Positions 1-13,300 of a stretch of DNA of 64,000 bases are shown one piece after another (position 1 is the first letter of the stretch; every line of letters begins with the position of its first letter). Under the pieces are notes generated by a model. The model ran no database searches and was not told the origin of the DNA. It saw only the letters and a list, made by a program, of their open reading frames with translations. The DNA comes from Whitmania pigra (lineage: Eukaryota > Annelida > Clitellata > Hirudinida > Haemopidae). Both the position numbers and the translations under genes were made by a program. The stretch lies in the NCBI GenBank assembly GCA_021613335.1, contig JAJTWR010000231.1, positions 4,675,413 to 4,739,412 on the forward strand. Direction: 5' to 3'.

Positions 1-607
1 ATAAAGGGTTAATTAATTTGGTCTAAATTACATGATTTGACGTCACGTCACGCTTGCCTTCCTACGATCAAAGATCGCGACCATTGGTTCCCGGAATCGA
101 TCGCGAAATTAATTATTCATGTGTAAACTCTTGTTTATGTGCGATTTTTCATCAAAAGTAATTTTTATGCAAGGCGAGAAGGAGGGGTAATATTTTCTTT
201 TTAATGCTGAATTCAGGCCCATAGCTTGACAATGATTTCGGAGGATTCATTTTAATATTTTCAAAATCAAATGATACTACTAATAATAGAGAGGGTTTTA
301 AAATTGGATTTATGATGTTATAAAAGTCAATAAAATTTACGATTAAAATCTTTTTTAATATTCCGAGGGGGAGTTGAACCCCTAAATATTGACCTGAGTG
401 AGTTGCACCCACTTGTTTTGAAGTCCTGCACTTCATCTCGAACCCCTCAAAATAATTGAGATCTGGCTCGCAGGTTTCGGTACGTGGTAGGTTACAGGTG
501 TCTTCGAAATAAGTTGGTGAGGCACCTCTCCATATACGTTAGCCTGATCCAGCCACACAACGTATAGACTCAGCCGATTTTCTCGACTCGTTGGATTGAC
601 TTCAAAA
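1..607. other. No gene identified
   Basis: No conserved coding segment is visible. On the minus strand around 360-450 there is a stretch containing GGTTCAACTCC, resembling a tRNA B box, so a decayed SINE is possible, but no matching A box was found. Treated as non-coding. Confidence 0.4.
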
Positions 608-934
608 TTATTTGATCAGTCTGAACAGTTGATTTCTCTGGATTTCTCTTTGGTTCTTCTGCTTCCATTCTCCATTCAGAGGGCCGGATGACCAGACAGG
701 CCTTTCGAATTTGTATGGGTCCTTGAAAAAAATTTGCTCTTGCTCAGCGATTCTGTTAACGTCTGACCCTCTCTGACCCTTCAACTTTCTTTTTTTAATT
801 TTCCGTAGAACCGAAAGATCGTGTTTTTCATATTTAATCGCAAACTTCCATCGTTTTTGGAGTATTTTCTTTTCTTTCTTGAGTTGTTGCAATTCTCTAT
901 GTTGCCTAGATTGTTTCGGCTTAAGGTTCCTCAA
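608..934 (-). mobile_element. Non-LTR retrotransposon fragment, region just before reverse transcriptase
   Basis: A 108-codon open frame rich in Lys/Arg/Gln/Glu contains QIFFKDPYKF near its C-terminal third. This Phe-Phe-Lys-(Asn/Asp)-Pro-(Tyr/Phe)-Lys-Phe signature is familiar from the basic linker that precedes the reverse transcriptase domain in LINE polyproteins. A related KFFKDPYKF piece occurs near 54.5 kb on the plus strand, supporting a repeat rather than a host gene. No RT catalytic motifs lie next to it, so this is a short relic. The exact LINE clade is not determinable here. Confidence 0.55.
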
Positions 935-1361
935 AAAGTGGAGAAACCCGTTGACTCACTACGACAAACGAGATGTCGTTTCAAACTTTCCCTTTTACAA
1001 AAGCAAGACTTCTCGGTTTTGCAAGTCTAAAAACCATTCGACACTTCCCTAAGAGGCTATCGAACGTGTTCAGTTAGACTTTCATGACGAAAGTGGCCAA
1101 GATATGACACATGTAGTTGGAGTTACGAAAAGTGAGAAACGTGTAAATTTTAAGACTGTAAATCATCCAACATGCCCGGTGGCATGATCTGGGTGCCAGA
1201 ATGTATGCGACTCCACTGGGCTCTGTTCCGAGAAATACCGATGAACGAAGAAGCTCATGATAATCGCATCTGGATTGAAATTCTCCATTGATGCTGAATA
1301 AAGTCAATAAGATCTTGCATGAGGGCAGATGCAACTTCACTTTCTATGGATCGACCGGGGT

Positions 1362-1860
1362 CACATTGCTATAAGCAGGAGAAGAAAATACACGTTTAGA
1401 CAAGGAACTTTCTAATGTTTTGAAGGCGTAATTTTCTGCTTATTGTTCAACTTCTTTAAACTATTTTCAATGCTACCATGCTCATTCAATGATGAATGCA
1501 ATATTTAGCCATAATTTCATCATTTCAGGACTCATTTTCACATATGATACTATGTGTTTACTACTCTTTCATTAGCTAACAATGGTTATCAACCTTAATC
1601 ATGGTCTAAAAGAAATTCAGACTTTTTGGGTAGCATTTTGGGAGGAGTACTTTCAATTCCTGTTATCCCCTCCCCGACTTCACTATAGAAGGAAAAAGGT
1701 CAAATGTGTTTTGCCTCTTGGAAAAAGCTGAAACGACGTCCCTTCATCTGAAATTTTACATTATGATGAGTTATTGTGTTATTATGAATTATTAATACCA
1801 GGCATCGGTAAATGAGTGATTAAGACTTTCGTTTTGGTGCGGCTTCCTTAGGAACTCGGC
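1362..1860 (+). repeat. Dispersed repeat family R1, copy 1
   Basis: This stretch (ACCGGGGTCAC..., then TTTCTAATG...TTTTCAATGCTA...CTCATTTTCACAT..., ending near GCATCGGTAAATGAGTGATTAAGACTTT) is recognisably the same sequence as segments at 43130-44095, 55005-55330 and 59390-59743, and the reverse complement of about 33965-34300. Its 3' part reads GTGATTAAGACTTT followed in better copies by GAGTTCAAATCCC, which looks like a tRNA-type A/B-box promoter. No protein is encoded. Confidence 0.65.
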
Positions 1861-1881
1861 CGCTTGCAGAAACTTCTATAA

Positions 1882-1977
1882 CCGGCACCCGTCATAATAG
1901 CCCGGCGACAAAATAGCCCCGTCAAAACAGCCCCGACAAAACAGCCCGTTAATATAGCCTGGTGACAAAATAGCCCA
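1882..1977. repeat. Relic of the 9-bp-TSD MITE terminus
   Basis: The sequence GGCACCCGTCATAATAGCCC followed by repeated GACAAAATAGCCC / GTCAAAACAGCCCC blocks matches one terminus of the MITE family described at 39370 and 45595. The AT-rich middle and the second terminus are not recognisable, so this is a truncated or rearranged copy. Confidence 0.6.
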
Positions 1978-2099
1978 AGACTCTGATTCTGATGTAAAAT
2001 AAAAACGCTTTTTATAGTATACAAGAGGCAGGTATAGCATCGAGGTCACCATCATCCAGATCGGCATCACCAAGAAAGCCAGCACAACCATTGAAGGCT

Positions 2100-3020
2100 G
2101 CAGAAACTTTTGATTTCATCATGAAGACATTTTAGTTTTGCAGGTTGTCAACAGACACAATACAAGATGACTCTTCAATGCCTATACATGGAACCCAACT
2201 AATTATCTGTATGGCGATGATGATGATGATAATGAAAATGATGACCATTTTGAATATAAATAGGTAAGGAAGACAGAATTATTTTAAATAATTGCATGGA
2301 GTTTCTGTAATTCGACAAATTCATCCGTTCGAATTAGAGTTCTGGTCGAGGAATTTAATGGAGTTGTTAGTTCAGACCAAGGGATCAAGGTCATATCAAT
2401 GTTACCAGTCGACCACGTGACGTCCTCAAAACAGTGCGCACCCTATACGTCACAAATCTAGACTTCGATGTCACACCTGATGAGCTAAAACTCCTAAACT
2501 ACTTCTAAAACTACTTCTCCACTAGCGTTCCAGTCCTGAAAGCTTCCATCCTCTACTATGAGACATCAGTTCTGTGATCAGACTTGTGACATTCTATAAT
2601 AGAAACGACTGACTGTTGGCAATTCTTCGGTTTGATTTAAAGGGCACATGTTGGGTCTGATTTGTGTCGAAAGCTGGTCAACAGAAGGATGGACAAATAC
2701 TTTTTGGGCAAAATACTTTTCAGTTTGGAGAAACTTAAATGGCATTCGGTCAAAAAATAACAGTCTTTGTTGATGTGCCAGATTTATTATTTCCATCATT
2801 TTATTGAACTGATAAACCAGACAAAGTGACATCCTTTTCACCTAGCCATACATCGCAAAAAATATCAGAAATTTCTTTACATTAATTGTCGTCCAAAAAA
2901 ATATTGTAAGAAATTGTATTATAATGTGACATTTATAATTTGTACAAATAAAAAATTTGACCCCCTCTGAAATCATTTTCTGACAAAGATTTATTTAACC
3001 GTAACCATTAAATTCTTAAT
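2100..3020. other. No gene identified
   Basis: An 87-codon minus-strand frame at 2578-2841 is not recognised and has no conserved motif. No repeat relation to the rest of the window was noticed. A short GATGATGATGAT run lies near 2216. Confidence 0.35.
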
Positions 3021-3145
3021 TTAAAACGAGTCGAACCGGTCAAAGTTCTTTTCGACTAGTTATAACTCATTACGGCTCGTTACGACTCGTCACGGACCGT
3101 TTTGAATCGCTCTGGTCTATTTTGAATCGTTACGGCTGATGAGAC
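3021..3145. repeat. Short degenerate tandem repeat (TTACGGCTCGT-like unit)
   Basis: About 125 bp built from imperfect units of 10-12 bp related to TTACGACTCGT / TCACGGACCGT / TTACGGCTCGT. Non-coding low-complexity repeat. Confidence 0.5.
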
Positions 3146-3194
3146 AAACAAAATTTCTTTATAGATTTTATTGTATATTGTTTTCATATATATA

Positions 3195-4560
3195 TATATA
3201 TTGTGAAAAATTGTGCGCGTTATGAATATTTGATCGTCTTCAACAGAAGATGTTTTACGACAAAATTTGGATTTCTGCTGGACGATAAATTCTTCTATCT
3301 AATACAGATGTCGATGCAATTCATCGAAATTGCACAGACTTTGAAAATTTCTACTAAGAAATTTCTGATTTGATGTTCCGCATGAACACGGACATCAATG
3401 GCCAGGAACTTTTTACAGAAATTGACGATTGCAAAATACCGTAGCTCAGTAACCGGAATGAAGTTTTATCAGAAACTCCTTTGGATCTTGTTTTTATTGT
3501 GTGTTATGGAAACGACTTTTTTCTGAATCTGCGAATTTCAAAATCATCTAGGCCAATGGTGCACAACTTCAGACCCGTGACCGGCCGTCGTGTGAACCGC
3601 GAAGGCTAAAAAGAAAAGTGAAAAAATAGGTCTTTCAAGTCAATTTTCGTGAGGCTGTGAATGAACACGGAAGAAGCACCGACAGTAGAGAAGCGTACAT
3701 TTCTAAACTGTCACCTGGTACGAGAAGCTCAAGGTGTCACACCATAAAGACTTTCACCGTAATAGCCTACAAATCTGACAAGCAACAAAAAGGTTTTCAG
3801 CTTATCAGAGGAGGCTTACCTGCTTTTGCTTTTAAAAAAGCTGAAGTTCCTTTTATGATATATACAAAAAAATGAATTGCTAGTTTAGGCGTTTTAACAC
3901 GCTATAACATAGCTGTAATAGAAATATTGTCTGCTATAATGCCAAAGTTCAACTTGCCGTTCTGGTACGAGGAGATGATATATATATATATATATTTTTC
4001 TTCTGCTGAAAATCCTGCATCTCTTTCCAGTTCTCCAGAAATCTTCCGATGTCGCCTAATCCTTCTCATCCTAATCCACCTCAATCCCCAGTTTTGGCGT
4101 CTACAGCAACTTGGCTCAAATCATCACGAAGTTAGACAGATTCTTGCTCCAAAGATTCAATATCGTTTGCTGCTTCCTTAAAATTCATAGTAGGATCTTG
4201 TAGGCGCATCTGCGAATGATCAATTTTTTTCAATAATGGCATTCCAGAAAACTATGAAGTTAAAATTTAATACGCCAATAACTGTTCTGCCACCTCTGGT
4301 TCAGGCGTCATCGTTTGGCCCTCCTATAATTTGTCTGGCAGCCCTACTACTGTTCATCCAGTCTTTCATGGATAACTTTAACAGCCTGTGATCATGCGCT
4401 CCAATGCGTTTCAGACTCCCGCTTTACTGTGATGGGAATAGCTTTTTTAAACTTGTCCATAGTGGTTGGCAAACGTACGATACGTCTGATGTAGTCACTG
4501 CAGTCATCGTGTGACCGATTTATTACCATTGTTCGGTTATTATGATATAATGTTGAATAT
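3195..4560. repeat. Dispersed repeat R2, copy 1, internally inverted
   Basis: Matches the repeat at 10270-10989 continuing at 14648-14930. The part from about 4000 to 4560 (TCTGCTGAAAATCCTGCATCTC ... TGTGACCGATTTATTACC) runs in the same direction as the other copy. The part from about 3205 to 3690 is its reverse complement. Runs of TA dinucleotides sit at both edges of the inverted piece (about 3188-3202 and 3978-3994). It encodes no recognisable protein; a 70-codon frame on one strand of the other copy was not identified. Confidence 0.7.
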
Positions 4561-7190
4561 AATACAATCATAAAAACCTCATTTGGCGCCCCTGCACCTT
4601 GGTGCCCGGGGACATATTTACTCCTCCGCCTCCCCTTTTATCAACTGATTGATTGTTAATAAGCTCGTATAGTGTTGTTTATATATTGTATATCGAACTG
4701 ACAAATTATTCGACTTTAAATTGGTATTTAGTAAAAAAAAAAGGCCCTCCTTAACTTCTGGAATGCCCTCCAAATCGTATTGTCTTCACCCGTTACGAAA
4801 TCCTGTAAAACTCCCCGCTAAAGTTGAGAGCAATTATGAAAAACTTACGATGCAAAAAGTTTTTATAAAAAATATTTTGTTTAATGTTAATAATCGTCCG
4901 ACCCTTAGGCAAAGCAACATACTTTGTCAATTTGTTAATGGAAAAGAAAAAAGATTTTAAAACTCGGGCGGGTTAAAAAAAACGGGTTCCTTGGCATTTG
5001 TTCTCTTCTCTGCGGTTCTATTAATCTTTATTAATTAATTAGTTTATTAGTTGTTAAGGAGAGAAGTGAACGATGCATGAAAAGCTTTAATATCCACTGA
5101 ATAGGTGCGTGACGGATGTGTGTAATTCATACCCGTGAGAGAAAGAAAGGCCAATTAACATGTTGAGATTTGAAGGGAGGTTATCGCAGGCACCAAAGAT
5201 AATTTTTTTCGAAACAGCAATAGAATATAGTTGCTGAGGAAAAAGGTATATTGCTAAAATATACCTAAGAAGAATTCCGTTTTTAAATTAAATTATGCGA
5301 ACTCTAAAGTAGTTAAAATGGATTAATGGCTTTATAACAAAATCAGATGAATTAGAGAGCAATTAATCAAGGAGCCAGGGAAGCTCAACATTCAAAACAT
5401 ATTGCGAGATCATAGCGTGAATATAATTAGGATTTCATTGATATAAAACGGTTGATAATATCATTGTTTAAGTCTTCACAACTTCATTGCTAGAATTTTA
5501 TCGTCCTCTCAAACAGCATCATCCTCAAGGATAATTGAAGTATAACAATGACTTTAATGAAAGACTCTATGACGGGCGGTAATTCGAAAGCGCGAGTAGA
5601 GTTCGATTTCGCTGTTTAGGTGCAAGCGATCTTGCCTTTATAATCATTGAAACCAATCTGCTTAAATGTAGTTTAGAAATGCAGTATATTGAAATACCTA
5701 ATTTGTAAATACCATTCTTGTCTAATCCTTTGACAATCTCCAACAATTCAGATTTTATAAAATATTAAATTTATTTAATTTATAGTTAGCGTTTATAAAT
5801 ATAATAACTTAATAACTTAATTAATTTATTTTCTTGTTAACTTAAGCATCATAGATATGAAGAATCTCATCCATCTCAATTTTAGACGAATTTTTGCAAG
5901 GCCCCAAATAAAGTCTACTAAAATCATACCCACCACTCTGAAAACTAATTATGGAAAAACAAAACTTATTTTGTTACAAATAAAAAAATCGAAGCATTAG
6001 ACTGCTAGTTAAAGACATGATGAAGATCGATATTAAGATTTAGATTCTAACTTGAAGTAGGTCAAAATAATTTTAAATTAAATTGATGGCATTTTCAAGG
6101 ACGAAAATCGAGTTATTTTAAAATTTATTGATAATGAAATCAAAAATCAATAAGTACTGGCTGCCTCATTTGATTGATCACAAATTAGAAACACCGGGAA
6201 CCAATTATAAAGCAAGAATAATGGAAGGAAGATTTTCAGGAGCAGCAAGTACAGACACGATAAGAGGCCGGGATTTGAAATTGCATCAATTGATAACGTA
6301 CCTGATAATCAACTGCTCGTTATTCCCTTATCACGAATTCGCGATAAAATGTACATTCAATATGGAAATATTCCCTTCAATAAAAGACTGGGTTCTTTTA
6401 CTCCTATGAGTATCAATCTGGTCGGGGTATATACAAAATTTCCCCCTTGGCATTAGTCAAGAGCCGATGATACGTCCCCAACTCGTTACAGACTTGACAT
6501 CTGGTGTAAACTGACAGTTTTTTTTGCTTTCCCAAATTGAGCTTAATTGATTACTTGTTGTTATTTAATATGTAAACCCCACCCTCACCCCTCGCACCTA
6601 TCGTGTGGTGTCCTCACAATTTGAGGTGAGCATTCTCCTCTCCTTCCCTTTAGAGAAATAAATAAATTCCCCAATCTGGCGGTTTGAAAACTTATGAGGT
6701 CAAAGAGATTAGGCATCTAAACGTTTTGATAAAATCATACCAAATTACAGAACTCCTTCTGCAGAATATCAGTCATTAAATCAAAATATTTTAATAAAAA
6801 TTAAATAAAATTTCTACCATTAATTCATTTTAATTTTAACCCATTTAAAATAGAACGACAAAATTCTGATTTCATGATTTTAATAAAAAAAAATATTTGA
6901 TATTGCGTCTATAATATTAATTTACCAACAAATTGAAAAATAAGTCTGAGGATGTTGAAGGTGTGGATATTAACAATGACTGGTTGCTGGGCGGAGTTAC
7001 AACTAGGACTCAAAAATGATTCGACAAGAGAAGATTTTGCGTTGAAGCGACAACCTATAAAAGAAGATTACAAATCAATAGGTGGATACCTCGAGCTAGA
7101 TAACTAGAATCGGACTTGTGTTTACTTTTTATTTATTAGATACTATCACATCACTTTTGTTCTGGAAATTAGTAAAACGTAAGTTTCGGA
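4561..7190. other. Intergenic / upstream region of the MECOM-like gene
   Basis: About 2.6 kb of AT-rich DNA with no recognised repeat family and no conserved coding segment. The 93-codon frame at 6128-6409 and the 79-codon frame at 4721-4960 have no recognisable motif. Being directly upstream of a TATA-containing promoter, it may hold regulatory DNA, but no specific element can be named. Confidence 0.4.
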
Positions 7191-7193
7191 ATG

Positions 7194-7288
7194 TATATAA
7201 AAGGTAAGATTGAAACTTCAGTATTTAGTTCTTATTATTCAGTATTTTGTGTAATGATTGAAAAATGATAAAATGAGTGGCAGAAATT
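7194..7288 (+). promoter_or_regulatory. TATA-box promoter and 5' non-coding exon of the MECOM-like gene
   Basis: TATATAAAA at 7194-7202 is followed 26 bp later by TTCAGT, an initiator-like site (A at about 7220). The inferred leader carries several short upstream ORFs (ATGs at about 7254, 7265 and 7273) and ends at a GTAAGT donor at 7289. A polypyrimidine tract and TTAG acceptor end at 7354, giving a 66-nt intron before the coding exon. Everything here is inferred from sequence signals. Confidence 0.6.
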
Positions 7289-7368
7289 GTAAGTGGTTTT
7301 GAAGATGCTTAATAACTTTTATAAGGCTTTTTTAAAAATTAATTTTTTTTTTAGTGTTTTGAAGGAAA

Positions 7369-10300
7369 ATGATGCATCGTTACTTTACCTGTGCTGACTG
7401 CGGCAAAAATTTCGCCACTTCAAGCGGTTTAAAACAGCACCAACATATCCACAAGACCTTAAAGCCTTTCCAGTGCAAAGTATGCAGTCGGTCCTACACT
7501 CAATTTTCGAACCTTTGCCGTCACAAACGCATGCATGCTGATTGCCGTCAGCAAATTGAATGCGGAGGTTGTGGGCAAACTTTCAGCACTCTCGTTTCTT
7601 TAAATAAGCATAAAAGATTTTGCGAAGGACACAACTTTTCCAATACCGACACCTATAACTTGAGCTCAAAATTGCTTACACCATTAATGACTCTTAATAG
7701 CTATTCCCGCCTTGACAAAATGTCAGCCATCCACAACGAAAATGAACTGTCGATAAAGCCAAATTTGATTGAAGTGGAAAATCTCTTCGGAAACGAATCT
7801 CCGAAAGTATGGATGACGAATAAAGGTTCTGTTCCCCCTTATCGAACCAAATTATTTGAACCTCACAAGCATTGCCGTTACCAGCCTCATATTCCTTTGC
7901 CTATTATGGGCGTTCATTGGAATAACTCGTTTGAGTCCAGAAGAGATCTTATATTAAGCCATAATACCCCTTTTCCGTATAGTCCCATGTATTTTGGTAG
8001 TTTTTCAGGTTCTCCAGGCAGTGCTATAATTTCAAAATACAGCTCCTCGCATTTAACTCCAATTTTTCATCACATGTTATTCCCTCTTTGGGAGTTTCGG
8101 AGTTCATTAGAAGCTTTGGATAAAACAGAAGCGAAACAGCGCTCATTCAACAACGATTTCCAAAAACAAGCCAGGGATTGCCCTTTGCCTTTTAAAAGGT
8201 AAAGTATTTCATAACATAAAATTTAACGCCATCATTGATAAAAAAAGCATGATACATCATATGAATACATGTAATAACATAAATATATATGTCATACTAA
8301 TCAAACCAATGCGCACCGTTTCAGACAATAATGATTTGGGGGGGAGGCATTCCAGGAGTTCGGGAGAGCCTTTTTTTTTTACAAAATACCAATTTGACAT
8401 TAAATAATTTGTCATTTCGATAAAAGGATTTTATTAATTAACACTACACAAACATATTAATAATCAGTCACAATCCAAAATAATAAGAAATTAAACTTTC
8501 AAAGAAATCTTAATAGCCAAGGTTTTTTCAAACAGTATAAAATTTACTCTTCTGTCTAGAAAATCTTCTGTTAGAACTTCAGGTCCTTCAATACTTATGA
8601 TCATACAACGAGCTAAAGTTTCTGGTGTCGTTCTATTTCTTGCTTTGATGAATATCATGCTCATTGTGCTAAATGATCTCTCCACTGAAACAGTTGTTAC
8701 AGGAATAACAAGAATGATTTTACAGAGCGCTTGTTCACAGTACCCTAAATCAGCTTCCGATATTTATGTCAATGGGCTTTTGTCTGCTTTGTATCTTGCA
8801 GGCAAAGATGTTAAGAAAAACGTAAAAGACTTCAGATCCTCAAGTACAGCTTCTGCATTGAGAATTGGAAAGTTATTAAAATTTATGACTTCCTTGTCTT
8901 ATAGACCTGGTATTAATTTAAAGGTCTCAAATCGATTTGCAAATAACATAATCTTAATCGATTTGTCATTAAATCTTTCTTCAATTTTTTCCATTTTTTT
9001 TCAATTTTACTTTCACAATACCTCTTAAACATGCCTTTAGCATACTTTTGCACTTTAATCTTTAGCCAAGGAGGCTTCCGTTTTTATTTCAATTATTTTG
9101 CACTTAATATTTTTTGTAAGTTATCTTTACATCGTTTTGAAATATCTCTCATGTGTAATTTCGTTTTTTGCAAAGAAATAAGTTTTTTGGGTTTTAGTGT
9201 TTTACATAAATGGGAATACAAAAACTAAAATTTCAAACACGCAAAAAAATGGCGACGAATGATGAAAATTCCAAAGCATGGCCAAAGATTAATAATAGCA
9301 ATAGTTTATGAAATCTACATTTGCTCTAGCAAAGTGACGTTATATGACAGAACGTGAAAATAATTTTTATATTGCTGATATCCAAAAATCAATAAATTGT
9401 ATGCTCAAATTACGAATTTATTTTTTGAAGTTGATTTTTATTTTCAGGGGTGGTATGCACGTTGAAATTATTGAGATCTACTTAAAAGTGTATTTTCGTT
9501 CGTTTCGTTCTGTATATTAGTTTACTTCGTTAGCCAAAACGGCAGGGACATAATTTAATAATAATAATTGGACCCTACCCCACCCCTTCGCCGTTTAATC
9601 ACATTTTGCCATTACATTGGATAAGGACAAAAATTAAATTTTAATGAAACATTGCATTTCAAGAAGCAAATTTAAAGCAATTATATTTTATGACTCACTC
9701 ATTCGTATTCTGATTTACATAGTCTATAAAAAATTTGTTTTTCTTGATTTCACTGATGCAAACTGGTCAATGACTAAGGTATTTTTTTTGTTTCCATGTC
9801 TTAGCAACGCTAAGAAAAGCAAGATCGCTTAGATCGGTAGACAAACTTTTTTGGTAGAGGGCCAGAAACAGAGTCCGGAGAATCGCCGGGAGATGAGCGA
9901 ATGAGGCTTTGCAAAATAGATTTCAAATTTTATACCTTATCAATATCAAGACAACAAATAAGACACAATAACACAAAACATCAAGCAATAAAATATGTAC
10001 AGGAGAATAAAGTCAAAGTTGTGAACTAGATGAGCTGAAGTAAATCTTGATAATTTTAAGTTAAGTTAAGAGGGATGGCTGAGGCTGTATGTCTGCAACG
10101 AGCTTTGACATATCATGCTGTTTGCATAGCGATGGAAAATAATCAAACAGCCAAAATGGCGAAGGATATGGAGGCCCATTGAGTCGAAGTGTGTGGAAAG
10201 CCATAAAATCACAGCGCAACCTAAGATGGTTGGTGCGGTGTAGCTGTCACCCCATGGATCTAGTCAGTAACTCGGTTGTTTGTTAGTTCAAAATTTTTGT

Positions 10301-13300
10301 TGTTTGAAAAAATTTTTGAATTTAGAGATGTACATCGGTGCTTCCTCCGTGTTCATTCCTATTTTTATGTAAGACCTATTTTTTCACTCTTCTTGTCAGC
10401 CTTGGCGGGCCTGAGGTTGTGCGCCACTGGCCTAGATTCTGAAATTCGCGTATTCGGTAATAAGTCGTTTCCATAAAACACAATAAAAACAAGAAGATTC
10501 AAAGGTGTGTCTGATAGAACTTCATTCCGGTTACGGAGCTACGGTATTTTGCAATCGTCAATTTCTGTAAAATGTTCCTGGGCATTAATGTCCGTGTCGT
10601 AGAAATTTTCAAAGTCTGTGCAATTTCGATGAATTGCATCCACATCTGTATTAGATAGAAAAATTTATCGTCCAGCAGAAATCCAAATTTTGTGCTCAGG
10701 TCGTAAAACATCTGTTGAAGACGATCAAATATTCATAACGCGCACAATTTTTTTTCTGCTGAAAATCCTGCATCTCTTGCCAGTTCTCCAGAAATCTTCC
10801 GATGTAGCCTAATCCTTCTGTCCACCTCAATCCCCAGGCTGTGCATTTTGTTTTGGCGTCTACAGCAGGTTCAAATCATCATGAAGTTTGACGGGTTCTT
10901 GCTTCAAAGATTCAATATCAGCTGCTGCTGTCTTGAAATTCATAGTAGAATCCCGTAGGTACTTTTGTGAAGGAGGAAAACTATGAAGTCAGTGCCGGAT
11001 TAAGCCGGTTTGGTGGCCCTATGCTCACTTAGAAGGGGAGGCTCCTTTTCCAATTCCCCTTACGCCACAACATCACATACTAGTAACCTAATTTATAAAT
11101 AGTTTGAACACGAGTTGTACTTGCCAAATTTATTTACTGTTATAATAATTTAATTTTCCATGAAAATAAAATGATAATATAACCAAATAAATATGGCTAA
11201 AATCATAGAATGAATGAAATTATAACAGCTATGATTACAGTCCTGATACTTTTCTAGATTTCCGTGTGGCAAAATCGCTTATGATGTCACTGAAGTTTAA
11301 TTCACGCAGTACATCTGACTCGATGCTCATGATTTGTAGACCATTGTACTTGCCGCTCATCACAGATGCACTGTGGTAGCTTTGCCCGCGACAGTTTCCC
11401 AGTTCTAAGTCTTCAGAAATTCCATCAAGGCGTTGAACATCTCTTGAGCGCCTTGGCCTTTGTTTGTCATGAATGTTACAAAGCCCCACTGGGTCATCTT
11501 TCTCCATGTACCTCAATACAAGGGTCAGTTGGTCAATGTGGGCTGCATCGGATGTAGAATCCAAAGAGATGGAGTAGTACTTTGATTTCTTAACTGGAGA
11601 AATGATTTCTCCGAGGACTTGTTCACCCATTAAACTGATAAGCTCTTCCATTATTGTAGATGACAGATAGTTTGTGTGTCCCTTGCCGCGATTGGCTTGA
11701 GTTTCGATATGCCGTGCAAGAAAGTCGTCGTACTGGGTGATGAGTTCAAGAATACCCAAAAAGTTTCCATTACTAGGTGATCCAACCAATTCGTTGTCAC
11801 CTCTGAATGCTAACGCACACCGGCAATAAATTTAATGACATTTAACTACTCGTTTCAGCACTGTTCCCCAGTACTGCTCTAGACTCTCGACTTGTTGTGT
11901 TAGCTCCGTATCAATTCGCCTATTACATTTAACATCTGAAGGCCAGTAAACAAACTTTCATTACAGTGCTGAACTTGTCTTCGCTTGCCGTCTTTTAGAA
12001 GCCCCAGACTCCCAAGTTCTTTGCGATTCCTGTGTCTAGTATATCTCCGTCACGATTGCTCGTAATCTGAAAATAAGCGAAATGACAATAGAGAGAGTAA
12101 TTGGAAATTAACTCCCTATTTTTAAATATTACTAATTTATTTCTTAACCATAATTCTTATAAAATATATTGTATTGGTAGTGATGACGTAATCATAACCA
12201 TCAACATCTCCACCACCCTTTTCATCACCCACAACATTATCATTACCGCCACCATCAACATTACCATCATCATAATCAAAATATCATTATTAAACATCAA
12301 TATTAGGCGAGTCATAACCAGGGTTTCTTTCAGGCATACTTTCGGGGGGGCTAAGCCCCCCCGGAGCTCAGACATCGCCCCCCCGAAAAATATTTTTTTT
12401 CTCTTTTCTCAGCAATGCTTTACAAAAAAAAGATTTAAGTTTGACTAAAGTCATCCCATTGATTACTTCAACAAAATTGCACTTGAATGATATTGTGAAG
12501 CAGTGCGAAGATACCGAGAGTCATTTACAAAAAAAGATTAAATGCAAAGTTGATGAGATCAAATTAGAAACACACCTGGTTGAAGATGAAAGTGCTGAAA
12601 GCGTATTACCAGGAATGAAGAGGTATTGTGAAACTGTCACCAAAGAGATTGATGACAGATTTAATGACAAATCGATTGAGATTATGTTATTTGCAAGTCA
12701 ATTTGAGACTTTTGAATCAATGTCAGGTATTCAAGAAGAAGACATCATAACTTTTTGTAACAACTTTCCCATTCTAAATGCAGAAGCTGTACTCGCGGAT
12801 TTAAAATCTTTTAAATTTTTTATAAAATCTATGGTTGAGTGCAAAAAGTACAAAATGGATGAAAACCCATTGAACAAAATACTGGAAGCTGATTTGGGAT
12901 ACTGTGAACTACAAAGGCTTTGTGAAATTCTTCTTGTAATTCCAGTAACAACTGCTTCAGTAGAAAGATCATTTAGTACAATGAACAGGATTCTAAGCAA
13001 AGCAAGAAATAGAATGCTACCAGAAACTTTAACTCATTGTATGACCATAAGCATTGAAGGTCCCGAAGTTCCAACGGAAGATTTTCTTGATAGAGTAGTA
13101 GATTTATATGCTCTCAAAAAACCTCGGCGTATAAAATTTCTTTAAACATTTCAGTTAATAAACATATTTTAAATTTTAGTTTGTATAAATGATTTTCAAT
13201 ATGTTTTTACCTAAAATATAATTATTGAACTGAGGTTATGCGTGATTTGATTTTAAACTTGTATTTAGCACGAAAAACTGCCGCCCCCCCGAACTCATGA

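Noticed and set aside
8597..9028. A 143-codon plus-strand ORF
   Set aside because: It is antisense to the hAT transposase relic; the same antisense frame occurs opposite the hAT-B ORF at 12731-13000.
12157..12375. A 72-codon Met/Ile/Val-rich minus-strand ORF
   Set aside because: It is the antisense of an ACCATCATC-type microsatellite and runs into the hAT-B terminus; the composition is explained by the repeat.
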